From contig CM059563.1 of NCBI GenBank assembly GCA_030386875.1, positions 45,848,102 to 45,912,101 of the forward strand: a DNA stretch of 64,000 nucleotides. Reading direction: 5' to 3'. This DNA comes from Morinoia aosen. Lineage: Eukaryota > Arthropoda > Malacostraca > Amphipoda > Talitridae. The translations under genes were made by a program, and so were the position numbers. Below, one piece after another: positions 1-10,702 of the stretch. Below the pieces are notes generated by a model. It saw nothing but the letters and a program-made list of their open reading frames with translations. It was not told the DNA's origin and did no database searches. How positions within the stretch are numbered: the first letter of the stretch is position 1; the number at the start of each line of letters is the position of its first letter.

Positions 1-215
1 TATATTCCTTTAAAAGTTTAAATCTACATATCGTCCAATGATCTTTTGTATTTGCGTATATGATTTCATACATGTGATAAAGTGAAATTTCACGTATATA
101 AATATATTCGAGTGTAAATAAAACCTCGAAACCTGTCTTGCTCATCACATCCAATAGACCCATATATATAACACAAAAAAGCTCAAATTAACAAGTGATG
201 GTATTATTTTTTAAC

Positions 216-1562
216 TCAACTGAGGGTTGGATTAATTCGATTGTTACTTGAATTAATTTGACCTTGACTTGGATTAATTTGACCTTGACTTGGATTAATT
301 TGACCTTGACTTGAAATAATTTGAACTTGACTTGGATTAATTCGAACTTGACATGGATTAATTCGAACTTGACTTGGATTAATTTGAACTTGACTTGGAT
401 TGAATTGAACTTGACTTGGATTAATTTGAACTTGACTTGGATTATATTGAACTTGACTTGGATTATATTGAACTTGACTTGGATTAAATTGAACTTGACT
501 TGGATTAATTTGAACTTGACTTGGATTAAATTGAACTTGACTTGGATTAATTTGAACTTGACTTGGATTAATTTGAACTTGACTTGGATTGAATTGAACT
601 TGACTTGGATTAATTTGAACTTGACTTGGACTGAATTGAACTTGACTTTGATTAATTTGAACTTGACTTGGATTAATTTGAACTTGACTTGGATTAATTT
701 GAACTAGACTTGGATTTATTCGAACTTTACTTGGATTAATATGAACTTTACTTGGATTAAATTGAACTTGACTTGGATTATATTGAACTTGACTTGGATT
801 AATTTGAACTTCACTTGGATTAATTCGAACTTGACTTGGATTAATTCGAACTTGACTTGGATTAATATGAACTTGACTTGGATTATATTGAACTTGACTT
901 GGATTATATTGAACTTGACTTGGATTAAATTGAACTTGACTTGGATTAAATTGAACATGACTTGGATTAAATTGAACTTGACTTGGATTAAATTGAACTT
1001 GACTTGGATTAAATTGAACTTGACTTGGATTAAATTGAACTTGACTTGGATTAATATGAACTTTACTTGGATTAAATTGAACTTGACTTGGATTATATTG
1101 AATTTGACTTGGATTATATTGAACTTGACTTGGATTAAATTGAACTTGACTTGGATTAAATTGAACTTGACTTGGATTAAATTGAACTTGACTTGGATTA
1201 AATTGAACATGACTTGGATTAAATTGAACTTGACTTGGATTAAATTGAACTTGACTTGGATTAAATTGAACTTGACTTGGATTAAATTGAACTTGACTTG
1301 GATTAAATTGAACTTGACTTGGATTAATTTGAACTTGACTTGGATTGAATTGAACTTGACTTGGATTGAATTGAACTTGACTTGGATTGAATTGAACTTG
1401 ACTTGGATTGAATTGAACTTGACTTGGATTGAATTGAACTTGACTTGGATTGAATTGAACTTGACTTGGATTGAATTGAACTTGACTTGGATTGAATTGA
1501 ACTTGACTTAGATTAATTTGAAGTGACAAAGGAGTAGAATTATCTGATTTTATAGCGTCCAT
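216..1562 (-). CDS. Possible heptapeptide-repeat protein encoded by the 21-bp array
   Basis: This is a 448-codon minus-strand frame with its own ATG and stop. A 14-residue unique start (MDAIKSDNSTPLSL) leads into about 60 copies of Q-[FIY]-N-P-S-Q-V, and the tail is N/S-rich. Substitutions swap F, I and Y at one position and Q, H and R at another. There is no signal peptide, membrane segment or recognised domain. Among the six frames it is the only one open through the whole array and into unique flanks on both sides. Other frames of the same repeat are also long (128, 164 and 256 codons), so much of the openness belongs to the unit. I see no splice or promoter support. It is most likely a non-coding minisatellite, with a repetitive secreted or structural protein as the alternative. 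Confidence 0.2.
   Translation of the reverse strand: MDAIKSDNSTPLSLQINLSQVQFNPSQVQFNPSQVQFNPSQVQFNPSQVQFNPSQVQFNPSQVQFNPSQVQFNPSQVQINPSQVQFNPSQVQFNPSQVQFNPSQVQFNPSQVQFNPSHVQFNPSQVQFNPSQVQFNPSQVQFNPSQVQYNPSQIQYNPSQVQFNPSKVHINPSQVQFNPSQVQFNPSQVQFNPSQVQFNPSHVQFNPSQVQFNPSQVQYNPSQVQYNPSQVHINPSQVRINPSQVRINPSEVQINPSQVQYNPSQVQFNPSKVHINPSKVRINPSLVQINPSQVQINPSQVQINQSQVQFSPSQVQINPSQVQFNPSQVQINPSQVQINPSQVQFNPSQVQINPSQVQFNPSQVQYNPSQVQYNPSQVQINPSQVQFNPSQVQINPSQVRINPCQVRINPSQVQIISSQGQINPSQGQINPSQGQINSSNNRINPTLS
238..1517. repeat. 21-bp minisatellite, about 61 units
   Basis: A head-to-tail array of a 21-bp unit, on the plus strand close to GAACTTGACTTGGATTAAAT plus one base. Units vary mainly at the TAAATT/TAATTT/TATATT/GAATTG segment and at the GAAC/GAAT junction. 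No indel breaks the 21-bp phase along the array. Neighbouring units at 1330-1510 are nearly identical, which points to recent local expansion, while units at 238-320 and 690-760 are more diverged. Because 21 is a multiple of three, every frame repeats as a heptapeptide, so open frames on both strands are expected. Confidence 0.97.
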
Positions 1563-3103
1563 TTCCTTTAACTGCGATTAGTAATATGTAATGTTCTATT
1601 AGTCGTGTAAAAAATACTGCTATTAAGCTGTTTAACCACAGTTATTATAAAAATTCTTATAAGTGATGAAATCGGGTAGAATCCTTTTTGCGGTTACAAC
1701 TTGAAGAACATTTTCTCTACAGCAGTGTAAGACTTTGTCCAATTCTGCAACAACTCCTGTTTTTTACGGAACCCAAAGTGGAAAATAAAATATTTTCCGT
1801 TCTTTCGAAAGCTCCTGAATTTATTCGGGAACGTTCAAAATGACGTTTTAATATTTGATTCTTCACTTTCATTTCGTTACTTGTGTGAAAGTGCATGGAT
1901 AACTTGACCGGTATAAATAATTGTCAAAGTTTTTCTTGAATGAAAATATAATCATTCTGTGTGGAGATGAATCATGATTTCATTTGTGTTTGGAAAGTTA
2001 TTTTAATTTTCACAATGAAATCTTTTCACCTTTGCTTAAGACATGCGTTATTTTACAAGAACTTAAATTAATTATGAAACTAATAGCAGAACTAAATTAT
2101 TTTCTTCCGTATGAATATTTTCAGGTTCACCTGGAAATGAGTACAGAGCAGAATTTTTTTATTTCACTTAGAGTCCTATAATATAATACTATTCATTAAC
2201 TTGATCTGTGATTGATAGAAAAATATTTTAAAATGCGATTTAACATTTCTAAAGGTATTGCGAGAAAGTAGAATGTTACTTGTATGACTTGTGTTTTGGG
2301 AACTTTTTGTTTCAAAATAGTGAATTCTTGTACTATAGCGTGAGACCTTTACCTTTCATGTTAAATATGAAATTAAAATTGAAAAAATATGTTTTAATTG
2401 TTAGGACATTTCTTGACTACGCATGCGGAAAAGTTCTCACAGATGTACACAGAATTTATCCTAAATGTTGAATAATTTTTTTCACTTCCAGTTCTAAGTA
2501 GATAAACATTTAGTGCTGAATTTGTTTCACCTTTTTTCCTGTTTAGACTTCAACTATTAATTTTCTGAGAAATAAATACCGAGAAAATGTGTATTTCAGT
2601 GTTGAATAAAATGGGCGAACTGAACTGATGCTGTTTTTATTTGAATGAATGAAGGATGTGGTCATGTTGAAGCCTATTTTTAGAGCGTGAAAGTTCTTAG
2701 TTATTTAGAATACAATTCGTTATGAATTCAGGGCTTTCTTCATTCGATGAATGTATAGGTATTGTAACCGCCACAGTGATTCAAGCTCATATATCGTGTT
2801 AATATACATTTAACATTGTTGTGGAGAAGTTATTGAAGATGTTCCCAATTTATTTGCTGATTTCAATTAATCTGTTCTACTCAATAAATTTTTGAAGTTT
2901 CTCTACACTACGGTATGCAATTCAAGAACTGATTTTGTTCTGTGGAAATATAGTGATAATTTTATATTTGAAAGTCAAGAGTTGATACACCATAAGCCTC
3001 AAATACTCGTAGTTCAATAATCCTGTATAACCATTTTTCTTGATCCACGGGCGAGTCAGAGGGGTATGGTAGGAGTAAGTTAAATCTATGTTTTAGGTTC
3101 CGT
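1563..3103. other. AT-rich stretch, nothing recognised
   Basis: Open frames are below 70 codons and show no family resemblance. I see no tandem array and no copy of the dispersed families found elsewhere in the window. Confidence 0.6.
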
Positions 3104-3236
3104 AGATTTCCCCTAGGTGTGTCATGACGGCCCTAAGTGTGTCATGTAACACACTTAAGTGTGTCATGTCGCCTCCATGACACACAATTGTGTGCCGGTT
3201 TTGTGACAAACGTATGACACGCCTAAGTGTGTCAAA
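3104..3236. repeat. Cluster of inverted repeats built on a TGACACAC motif
   Basis: The motif CCTAAGTGTGTCATG (or CCTAGG...) recurs at 3112, 3132, 3154 and 3222, and its complement occurs at 3175 and 3214. Two perfect palindromes are embedded: ACACACTTAAGTGTGT at 3149-3164 and CACACAATTGTGTG at 3181-3194. A TGACAC/GTGTCA pair closes the right side. The block could fold into several alternative hairpins. It may be a small MITE or terminal-repeat remnant. I see no target duplication. Confidence 0.7.
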
Positions 3237-3837
3237 ATGACCCTATATTTTTTCTCAGTGTACCTTTATCGAATACTGCGATGGGTACAGAAGTCGACTT
3301 TTATTGCAGGACGACACGTCTTTAACAATTTACCGTTCGTGTGGATTTCAAAATGGACTCTCACAAACAGCTGTAACATGTTTACTTTCATGCACACGGG
3401 CGGAGTTGCAGAATTTCACAGCCAGTGGCAGTTCATTCTTTACTAAGATGTCAGTGAGAGCTGGTTGCCTGCGCCAGTGCCAGCATATTGACAGTGGTTG
3501 TAATTACGGTACCATGAAAGGAAAGATAAGACTGGGCCGCATTACGCATGAAGAAGGCAAAAACCCCGCGCACGTATACGTGAGAGACTCGGTAAAATTC
3601 ACCTTCTCTTAATCTATTATCTCAAAAATTCGAAGGCGTAACAAACGTCCTTATATTTTTTGTATACGATACATTCCTCTATCTCACATGTGAAGTAGGG
3701 CATGAAGACGATGAAAGAGCCGATCAAAATGACCACCTCTATAGCCGTTTACTTCCATGTCATGGGAAACGCAACGCTTTTTCAACACTTTACCCGTGAC
3801 GTGAGAAGCCGGTGTACACGAAAAGGATTTTGACAAT
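3237..3837. other. No gene recognised
   Basis: Overlapping frames of 69 and 102 codons lie here. The longer starts at a TTG and resembles no family I know. Nothing else is supported. Confidence 0.5.
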
Positions 3838-4070
3838 GCTGCTGACAATCCAGTAGTTACAAACTCAATTTTTATAAATACCTAATCAAATCTGAATAAA
3901 GGCACGATTGAGTTAATGTTTGCTATTTTAAAATTGCTCACGACAATTGGCTTTAAATTTAAATTGAATATTGAACTTTAGTTTAACCCCCAACACGGTC
4001 AACGTGTTGGTGGTCGCATCAAGTCTGTCTTGGGAGCACCCAGTCCTAGTCGCTGTTTTTAGGTGCTGCA
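3838..4070 (+). repeat. Dispersed repeat B, copy 1
   Basis: About 220 bp shared in the same order with 58766-58990. Matching blocks include ACAAACTCAATTTT, TAAAGGCACGAT, GAATA.TGAACTT.AGTTTAAC and CCCAGTCCTAGT. The copies are diverged and gapped, and no coding potential or terminal repeat is visible. Family unknown. Confidence 0.55.
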
Positions 4071-6130
4071 TCGCGAAAAATATCGTTGTCGGTATACAGT
4101 ACATTTGTGCCTTTGAAAGGGCTAAAAACTTTGAAAAAATTAAAATATTAGAGTAAGCCAAGTGTAACGTATACAATTATAACGGTTTATTCCACTGAGT
4201 GTCAAAGGAATGTAAGATTTGTGTTGAAATTATCAGAATTGCTGGCATGAATTGAGATTCAGTTGTGTTAATGCGATCTAGAAAACCCACGAAAAAAGTG
4301 CAGTAAGTTCGTAAAATTTGCACTCAGCCTCGTGAGAAATTATGGATTGCAGGTATGGAAATGAACATTTCCAAATTTATTGGTACTTAAAATATTTTTC
4401 TTGTCAACACGTAGCCCCCTAAAAATGTTAAACTTTTTTATGATTCGAGCTTTATTTGAATGTAACAAACTTTTCACTGAAAACTGTGGTATTAACTTAT
4501 AAATTATTAAAATTATTCATGAATAATTAGATTTTTAATATTACGGTTATTAATTACGCAGTGACAGTTAATTTACTTCTACTCATAGCACATTAATTAA
4601 AGCGGAATATTCTTTCAATCAATTATTCGGCAAAAAAGGTTACAGAGCCTCAGATTAAGAGCACGAAGGCAAGTTGACCTTTTAATACAATATTGTTTTT
4701 CAATTTCAAAGTTTTAAATATTTTCTTCAAGACAGAGTTACATAGAGAATTCAGTTAAGATAACAATTGTTCATTGGCACTTGAACTATTCAACACTGGC
4801 ACTTGACACTTCCTATCACTTGAGTATTCCACCCAGCAGTCGCGTAATCCAACACTCGAATCAGTTTCTATCCCAGCTTAATAATATCGTGAATATATCG
4901 AAAGGCGATATCGCAACAAATAGATAGCAACCTCGCTAAGAGATTGGTGTAAGAAATGGCGAGGGGAAGGGAAAGAAGAGAAAGTAAGAGACAAAGTAAA
5001 GCTCTTGAATTTTTCATTTCTGCATGTATATAATAAGGCTTTAAAATAATTTTTACAACCCAGAGTACTATAATCACTACAGATTTGCGTATTCTTACAC
5101 TTGTTCAAATTTATTTTATAGCAATCATACAGCATTACAAAAATAATGTTTGTGAGGCAGTCGTCAGTAAAGTGGTTGTTGCCTCACAAAAATTGAGTTA
5201 GATTCAATTCGTTGCCTGACATGTATAATGAATTGAAATTGATCATTGTCATATTTGATAAGACAAAGAAAAACAAATAGGCTATAATAAGTTATTGTTT
5301 ATAAAATAGTTTCAAAACGCTTATTAAACCACCTGGTACCCCTAATTCGATATTATTTTTGATTGAAAAATTGAGTGCTTTTGATATTTCAACCAACGGT
5401 GAATCATTTCTTATCTTAGATGTTAGAAATTTGAGGGGAACGTGTTTCTGAATAAAATCGGCACCTAGTGCACTGCCATCTCCAGTTTTATCAGGAACAC
5501 ACGTACCACTATTTTTGCCAAGCACAGAAACCATTTCAGAGGTCAGTGCTCCTTGCTTGAAGTCTGTAAGCCACTGTTGATGTAAGCTTACGTTGGAACC
5601 TCATGAGATTTAGTCTTCCATAAAAGATTTACTGACGCTGAGGCTTACTGTGACGACTGCGATAATGCCTGAACCTGTCATTATTGTCATTATATTACAA
5701 ATAACACTGGCATTAGAGTGAGTTCGCTTCATTGCTCGACCGGCTTTGAGAGGATAATAATAATTCTTATCAACAGGAAACAGCAAAGACTCCTGTTCGA
5801 AAGCATGAAAGAATGATCCCACGCGACAGAAAAAATATTCGAATCAGCAGGTAGCTCTTTCTGAAATTTTTATTTTTGTTTTTATGTGAAAAATGACAGG
5901 AGGTTTATGTTTCTGCTGAAGAGAATTATTTAATAAAAATACATCAGCTTACAAGCTTTTGCAAGATTCATTTACGGAGAATTAATTAGATTTTACACGC
6001 ATAAATTAATGAATGAGAGTAACTGCAACTTCTATATTTGTGTTTCACTTTCGGTGTCAGTGTGTGATTGCGAACTGGTGGCACGACACGCGAGCAACAG
6101 CCCAAGAAAGACCACGTAGGTATGCCATAT
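4071..6130. other. No gene recognised
   Basis: AT-rich. Short frames at 5292-5534 and 5610-5822 (minus strand, about 70-80 codons) resemble nothing known to me. No array or mobile-element copy was recognised. Confidence 0.5.
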
Positions 6131-6134
6131 TGTA

Positions 6135-6260
6135 TCCTTTTTCGTTCCTTTCAGTTCCATTCCATTCCATTCCATCCCATTCCTTTCCATTACATTCTAT
6201 CCCATTCCATTCTATCCCATTTCATTCTATCATATCCCATTCTATTGTATAATTTTCTGA
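6135..6260. repeat. CCATT-type pentanucleotide microsatellite
   Basis: Imperfect tandem CCATT/CCATC/TCATT pentamers run through this segment and decay into a T-rich tail by about 6300. Confidence 0.9.
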
Positions 6261-6385
6261 TCAAATTTTTCCTGTCCTATTCTAATCTATTCTTTAATGT
6301 TTAATTCAAATCTATTTTTCAATTCTATTTCTTTTCATTTCACAACAATTTTTAAAAAATGTATTTGCACTCTGTTCAGTATTTT

Positions 6386-6857
6386 CACTCCAGCACCTGC
6401 CCCACTCCAGCAACTGCCCCACTCCAGCACTTGCCCCACTCCAGCACCTGCCCCACTCCAGCACCTGCCCCCCTCCAGCACCTGTCCCACTCCGGCACCT
6501 GTCCCACTCCAGCACCTGTCCCACTCCAGCACCTGCTCCACTCCAGCATCTGCCCCACTCCAGCACCTGCCCCACGTCAGCATCTGCCCCACTCCAGCAC
6601 CAGCCCCACTCCAGCACCTGCCCCACTCCAGCACCTGCCCCACTCCAGCACCTGCCCCACTCCAGCACCTGCCCCACTCCAGCACCTGCCCCACTCCAGC
6701 ACCTGCCCCCCTCCAGCATCTGACCCACTCCAGCACCAGCCCCACTCCAGCACCTGCCCCACTCCAGCACCTGCCCCACTCCAGCACCTGCCCCACTCCA
6801 GCACCTGCTCCACTCCAGCACCTGCCCCACTCCAGCACCTGCCCCACTCCAGCACTT
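6386..6857. repeat. 17-bp minisatellite, about 28 units
   Basis: The tandem unit is CACTCCAGCACCTGCCC, with few substitutions. The plus strand is C-rich and the complement G-rich. Because 17 is not a multiple of three, each frame cycles with a 17-residue period. That explains the long overlapping proline/threonine- and glycine/tryptophan-rich frames on both strands. These are not genes. Confidence 0.97.
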
Positions 6858-7018
6858 ACCATCTCACTTTTATTCTACTTCAACTCGTCCTTACGAAATT
6901 ATAGTCGAAACAAATGATATATAAAATAATGTTGCCATGCCTCATGACAATGGTACTTCAACACCTTGGCTAGCATGAAGGCATCTTTCTAGCAGACTCA
7001 CATGATAGTCTGCCCGAT

Positions 7019-7210
7019 GACTGTTGCTCACAAGCGCACATCACTTAAATGGCTGCAAGTATTTGTCGACTGGCGGAATTTTCTCAATGACTGTTACTCA
7101 CATGCGTACATCACTGTTATGACTGCAAGTATTTTTTTACAGGCGGAATTTGCTCAATGATTGCTGCTCACATGCGCACATCACTGAAATGACAGCAAGC
7201 GTGTCGAGGA
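7019..7210. repeat. 70-bp tandem repeat, about 2.7 copies
   Basis: Copies begin at 7019, 7089 and 7159 with GA.TG.TGCTCACA.GCG-type sequence and share ACATCACT, TG.CTGCAAG and GGCGGAATTT blocks. The third copy is cut short near 7210. Confidence 0.85.
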
Positions 7211-8243
7211 GCTGCCATGTGTCTCCAGCAGCTGCTAGAAATTTGCAGGCCTTCTCTGCAATCTAAATTAAACCTGAGGATTCGAAACGAAAGTAGGTCA
7301 AAAATCCCCAAATGTCTTTTTTTCGGGGGGAGAGGCAGCTCAAAAAATCGGTCAAATTCCGAGCAGACATTTAAATGCAAATGAAGGGAACGTTCCGATG
7401 TGCCGTTCGCAGTTTTACTCGCATCAACCTGAGTCTGATACGTGAAAATTCTGAAATCTCGGGATTTTTATAAGCCAATGCGGAAATTTGGCTCCAAAGC
7501 TCGCTATTTTCATGAAAGTTGGTTGATTTTGACCCAATAATAGGTTCCTCTTATAGTTGCTATCGCCCGGCGAGGATTTAAACTTATTCCAGTTTTTCCA
7601 ATTATGGCGAGTTGAAGTCGAGGTTACAAGAATTGCCTCGTGTGTGTGTGTGTGTCTTGGGTTTCAGCGTAAGAAGAGAAACCATGCATTTTATTAAGTT
7701 TTCACAGCACCTAGCAAAGCTAAATAAAGTTTTCCTATCTATAATTTTACTCTTTTTTAGTAAATTAACCGTTCTCTAAGATATTCCGATTAAACAGCAT
7801 TATTAACTTCTACGGAACTACATCATTATTTTCTAATTTACGTTATTGTTATTCCCTATTGCACACGAGTAACACTTTACTTATTTTCCGTGTAGTTATG
7901 AAAGATAACGAAGCATTTTCCATCTGGTATTTCTTTCCTCGAAAGCTTGTCATAGTAAAATATTTTATAATGCTACAGTTTCACGGCCAGTGCCCATGCT
8001 AGAGCAGTAATAATGTAGTATTGCAGTAAAGTTGCAGCAATAAAGTTGTAAATAAATTCAACCCTAAATGAAGCTAGAGCACGTCTAGCAGCTAAAACTT
8101 CGTTCACTAAAATACTTTCCATCAGTAGTTGAAGTCGATATTGAATATCCCGTTCATATTTGTGCCCACCTTGAAGAAGAACTTCAGAGGGTCTTAATAA
8201 TTATAAGCGTGGCGTAAAACTGTTATTTTAGTGATTAATATTT
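7211..8243. other. No gene recognised
   Basis: A short TG dinucleotide run lies near 7640. Otherwise this is AT-rich sequence without recognised features. Confidence 0.5.
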
Positions 8244-8259
8244 GAACTACCAAATGATT

Positions 8260-8595
8260 GATTAAAAATTAGTTTTAGCTTCCCTTAGCACTACAGAGAT
8301 GTTCAAGGAGAAGAAGGATGAAGGCACCATTTAGTATGGAGTTACGTGAAAGAAACAGTATGTCAAGAAGGTAAGGGTATGAAACAAGATAAAATTGAAG
8401 AAGAAAGTAGTCGGTGCTGAAAAACAGGACAGCAGTTAAGCGAAAAAATATGGTCCTGTAGAAAACAAAAAACATTATATTTAAACAAAATAGAAAGCCT
8501 ACCTAGCTCTCAGCTCCGGCCCTCACACATTTCCCCAAGGGAGTGTTTTTTACCATACTGTAGATATAACAGTTGTATACCCCTGAGGGGGGTCG
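8260..8595 (-). mobile_element. SINE-A copy 1
   Basis: This copy belongs to a family of about 360 bp found at least 16 times in the window. In element sense, which is the minus strand here, it begins near CCCCTCAGGGGGATAC, runs through a TTAGGTAGGCC block and a T-rich segment, and ends at AGGGAGGCTTAAAC with a short TAATC-type tail. Flanks GAACTACCAAATGATT (8244-8259) and GAACTACCAGATTATT (8596-8611) form a slightly decayed 16-bp target duplication. That length is typical of LINE-machinery retroposition. The minus-strand frame at 8275-8475 is a by-product of the T-rich element. Confidence 0.8.
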
Positions 8596-8657
8596 AACTA
8601 CCAGATTATTCAGATTCTTCGAGCCATACTTCACAATTGATCATTAAAACCCCACTT

Positions 8658-9203
8658 GTTATTAAAACAAAGTTTTTAGCGATGATGGCGCAATTCAGTA
8701 TGGAGTCGAGGGAACGCGGAATCTATGCACAAGGTGCACAGAAACAGTAAGCTAATAAAGATGTTCATGAAACAAGAAAAAGTCGAGGAAGAAAGTAGTA
8801 GGTGCTGAAAAACAGGACAGCAGTGATCCGAAAAAAGATGGTCCGTATTATTATTGTATAAGAAAGTTTAAGCCTCCCTTGACCACGACAAAGATGTTCC
8901 AAGAGAGGAAAGAGGAAGGCACCATTTAGTATGGAGTTGAGGGAACGTGGAATCTATGCACAAGGTGCACAGAAACAGTAAGCTAGGAAAGAAGTTCATG
9001 AAACAAGAAAAAAGTTGAAGAAGAAAGTAGTAGGTGCTGAAAAACAGGACAGCAGTGAACCGAAAAAAGATGGTCCGTAACAAAACAAAAACCTATTCCA
9101 TTTCAACAAAAAGAAGGCCTACCTAAATTTTAGCTCGGGCCCTCACATAGTCCCCCTGGGAGCTCTAATTCCCATAGAATCAAAAGTTGTATCCCCCTAG
9201 GGA
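8658..9203 (-). mobile_element. SINE-A dimeric copy
   Basis: Two family members lie in the same orientation: a partial unit (about 8658-8842) and a full one (about 8843-9203). Only the pair as a whole is flanked by a perfect 15-bp duplication, ATTAAAACCCCACTT, at 8643-8657 and 9204-9218. This implies that the dimer inserted as one unit, or formed inside one insertion. Both parts carry TAGTATGGAGT, GAATCTATGCACAAGGTGCA and AACAGGACAGCAGTGA blocks. Confidence 0.85.
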
Positions 9204-9424
9204 ATTAAAACCCCACTTTCGAAATAACGAAGGGTATACTATTGCTCGTAAGTGTACAGGAAGGTCGCTTCTCATTATGCGTAATGAGACGTGCAGTCTG
9301 ATGAAATCTAATGAAAAGGCCTCCAGAATTCAAGTAGCAAGAGGGAGAAGGAGATTAGGCCCTCTAAGCTCCTCAGACCAATTAATTACCTCCGATACTC
9401 CTCAGAGCTGTCCTCAACTGCATT

Positions 9425-10080
9425 AGGCTATTGCAGTTCTATGCTTTTGAATCCTGGATCATTGATCCCTGGAATTTCGATCATTACATCATTAAAACTT
9501 GGATTATAAATTATTGAACCCTAGATCATTGGTCCCTAGATTATTGAACGATAGATCATTTATTCCTGGTAATTTAACCTTAGACCATTGAACCCTGTTT
9601 GATTGAGACTTAGATCATTGAACCTTAATTGGATTATCAAACCCTAGACCATTGAGTCTTGAATCACTGAATCCTAAACTATTGAATCCTTGATTACTGA
9701 GCTCGAAATCACTGAACTTTTGATTAATTGGCCGTGTGGTAGGCCACTGAGGCCAGATCGTAGAACTCGACATTATTTAAGCCCTTGATTACATATTCAA
9801 CTCTTGATAAATAAACTCTGGATCATAGAGCCATTATTATTGAGCCCTATATTATTGTAGGTAAACCAATTGAGACTCAATTATGCTGAGCTATGCAGAT
9901 GTTTCTGAGCCACATATTTTTACAGACTGCTACATTTTAGCCTGAGATCATAGTTGCTTTATATTGTAGAGTCCTAGATCATAGGACTCTGCATTTGGGC
10001 TTCAGAATATTGAGTCTCGAAGGCTCCTCATTTGAGCTTCAGATTATTGAGTCTTAGATTTTTGTAGACTCTGCCCATGA
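9425..10080. repeat. Decayed minisatellite, unit about 15 bp
   Basis: Irregular repetition of a unit near TTGAACCCTAGATCA, with variants such as TTGAGTCTTGAATCAC and TTGAATCCTTGATTAC. Spacing drifts between about 13 and 20 bp. The array is heavily mutated, so it is old. No open frame uses it. Confidence 0.8.
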
Positions 10081-10332
10081 ACTCAAATGTACTTACGCAC
10101 TCACAGTGAGGAGCCAAGTCGAACTTGAATTTCGCATGAGCACATACCGCTAAAAACTATCAAAGCACTTTTCAGGGCTTGCGCGCACACGTCACTGAAG
10201 GCTCGTTTCTGGGTTCTCTTTTGCTCAGCTTACGAGATTTTATCACGTTACCATTAGATTATCTTTTATATTAACATCATTCTGGAATGAATTATGTGAA
10301 AGAAAGTTTTAATAAGATTGAAATTAAAAGTT

Positions 10333-10702
10333 TGTTTAAGCATACCTATATTATAAGCATATCAAATGTGTTCCTGAGTGACAAAAAAGGAAAAGATACC
10401 ATTTTGTACGAAGTTAAAGAAACGGGGAATCCATGCACAAGGTGTGTTGCACGTGAGGTCTTCTGCACATAGAAGCAGTTTGTAAGGAAGTATGCTTATA
10501 AAACACGTTGAAAGTTGACGAAAAAAGTAGTAGGTGCAGAAAACGAGGACAACAGTCAACTGAAAAAAGATGGTCCGTACATCCATAAAAAATATATTCA
10601 ATTCTAACTAAAGTGAGCCCTACCTAATTGTTTGCCAGGGTTTACATTTTCCCCCTATGAAAGCTAATTCCCATAGACACAATTGTTGTTTCCCAATGTG
10701 GA
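10333..10702 (-). mobile_element. SINE-A copy, diverged
   Basis: Recognised by GTTTAAGC at the left, ACCATTTTGTACGAAG, GGGGAATCCATGCACAAGG, GTAGTAGGTGC, GAAAAAAGATGGTCCGTAC and TTCCCATAGACACAATTGTT. No clear flanking duplication was found, consistent with age. Confidence 0.8.

Noticed and set aside
3304-3612. 102-codon plus-strand frame with several cysteines
   Set aside because: Starts at TTG and has no family resemblance or splice context.
6312-6917. Frames of 172-206 codons rich in Pro/Thr or Gly/Trp
   Set aside because: They are translations of the 17-bp minisatellite. All six frames are long because the unit lacks stops.
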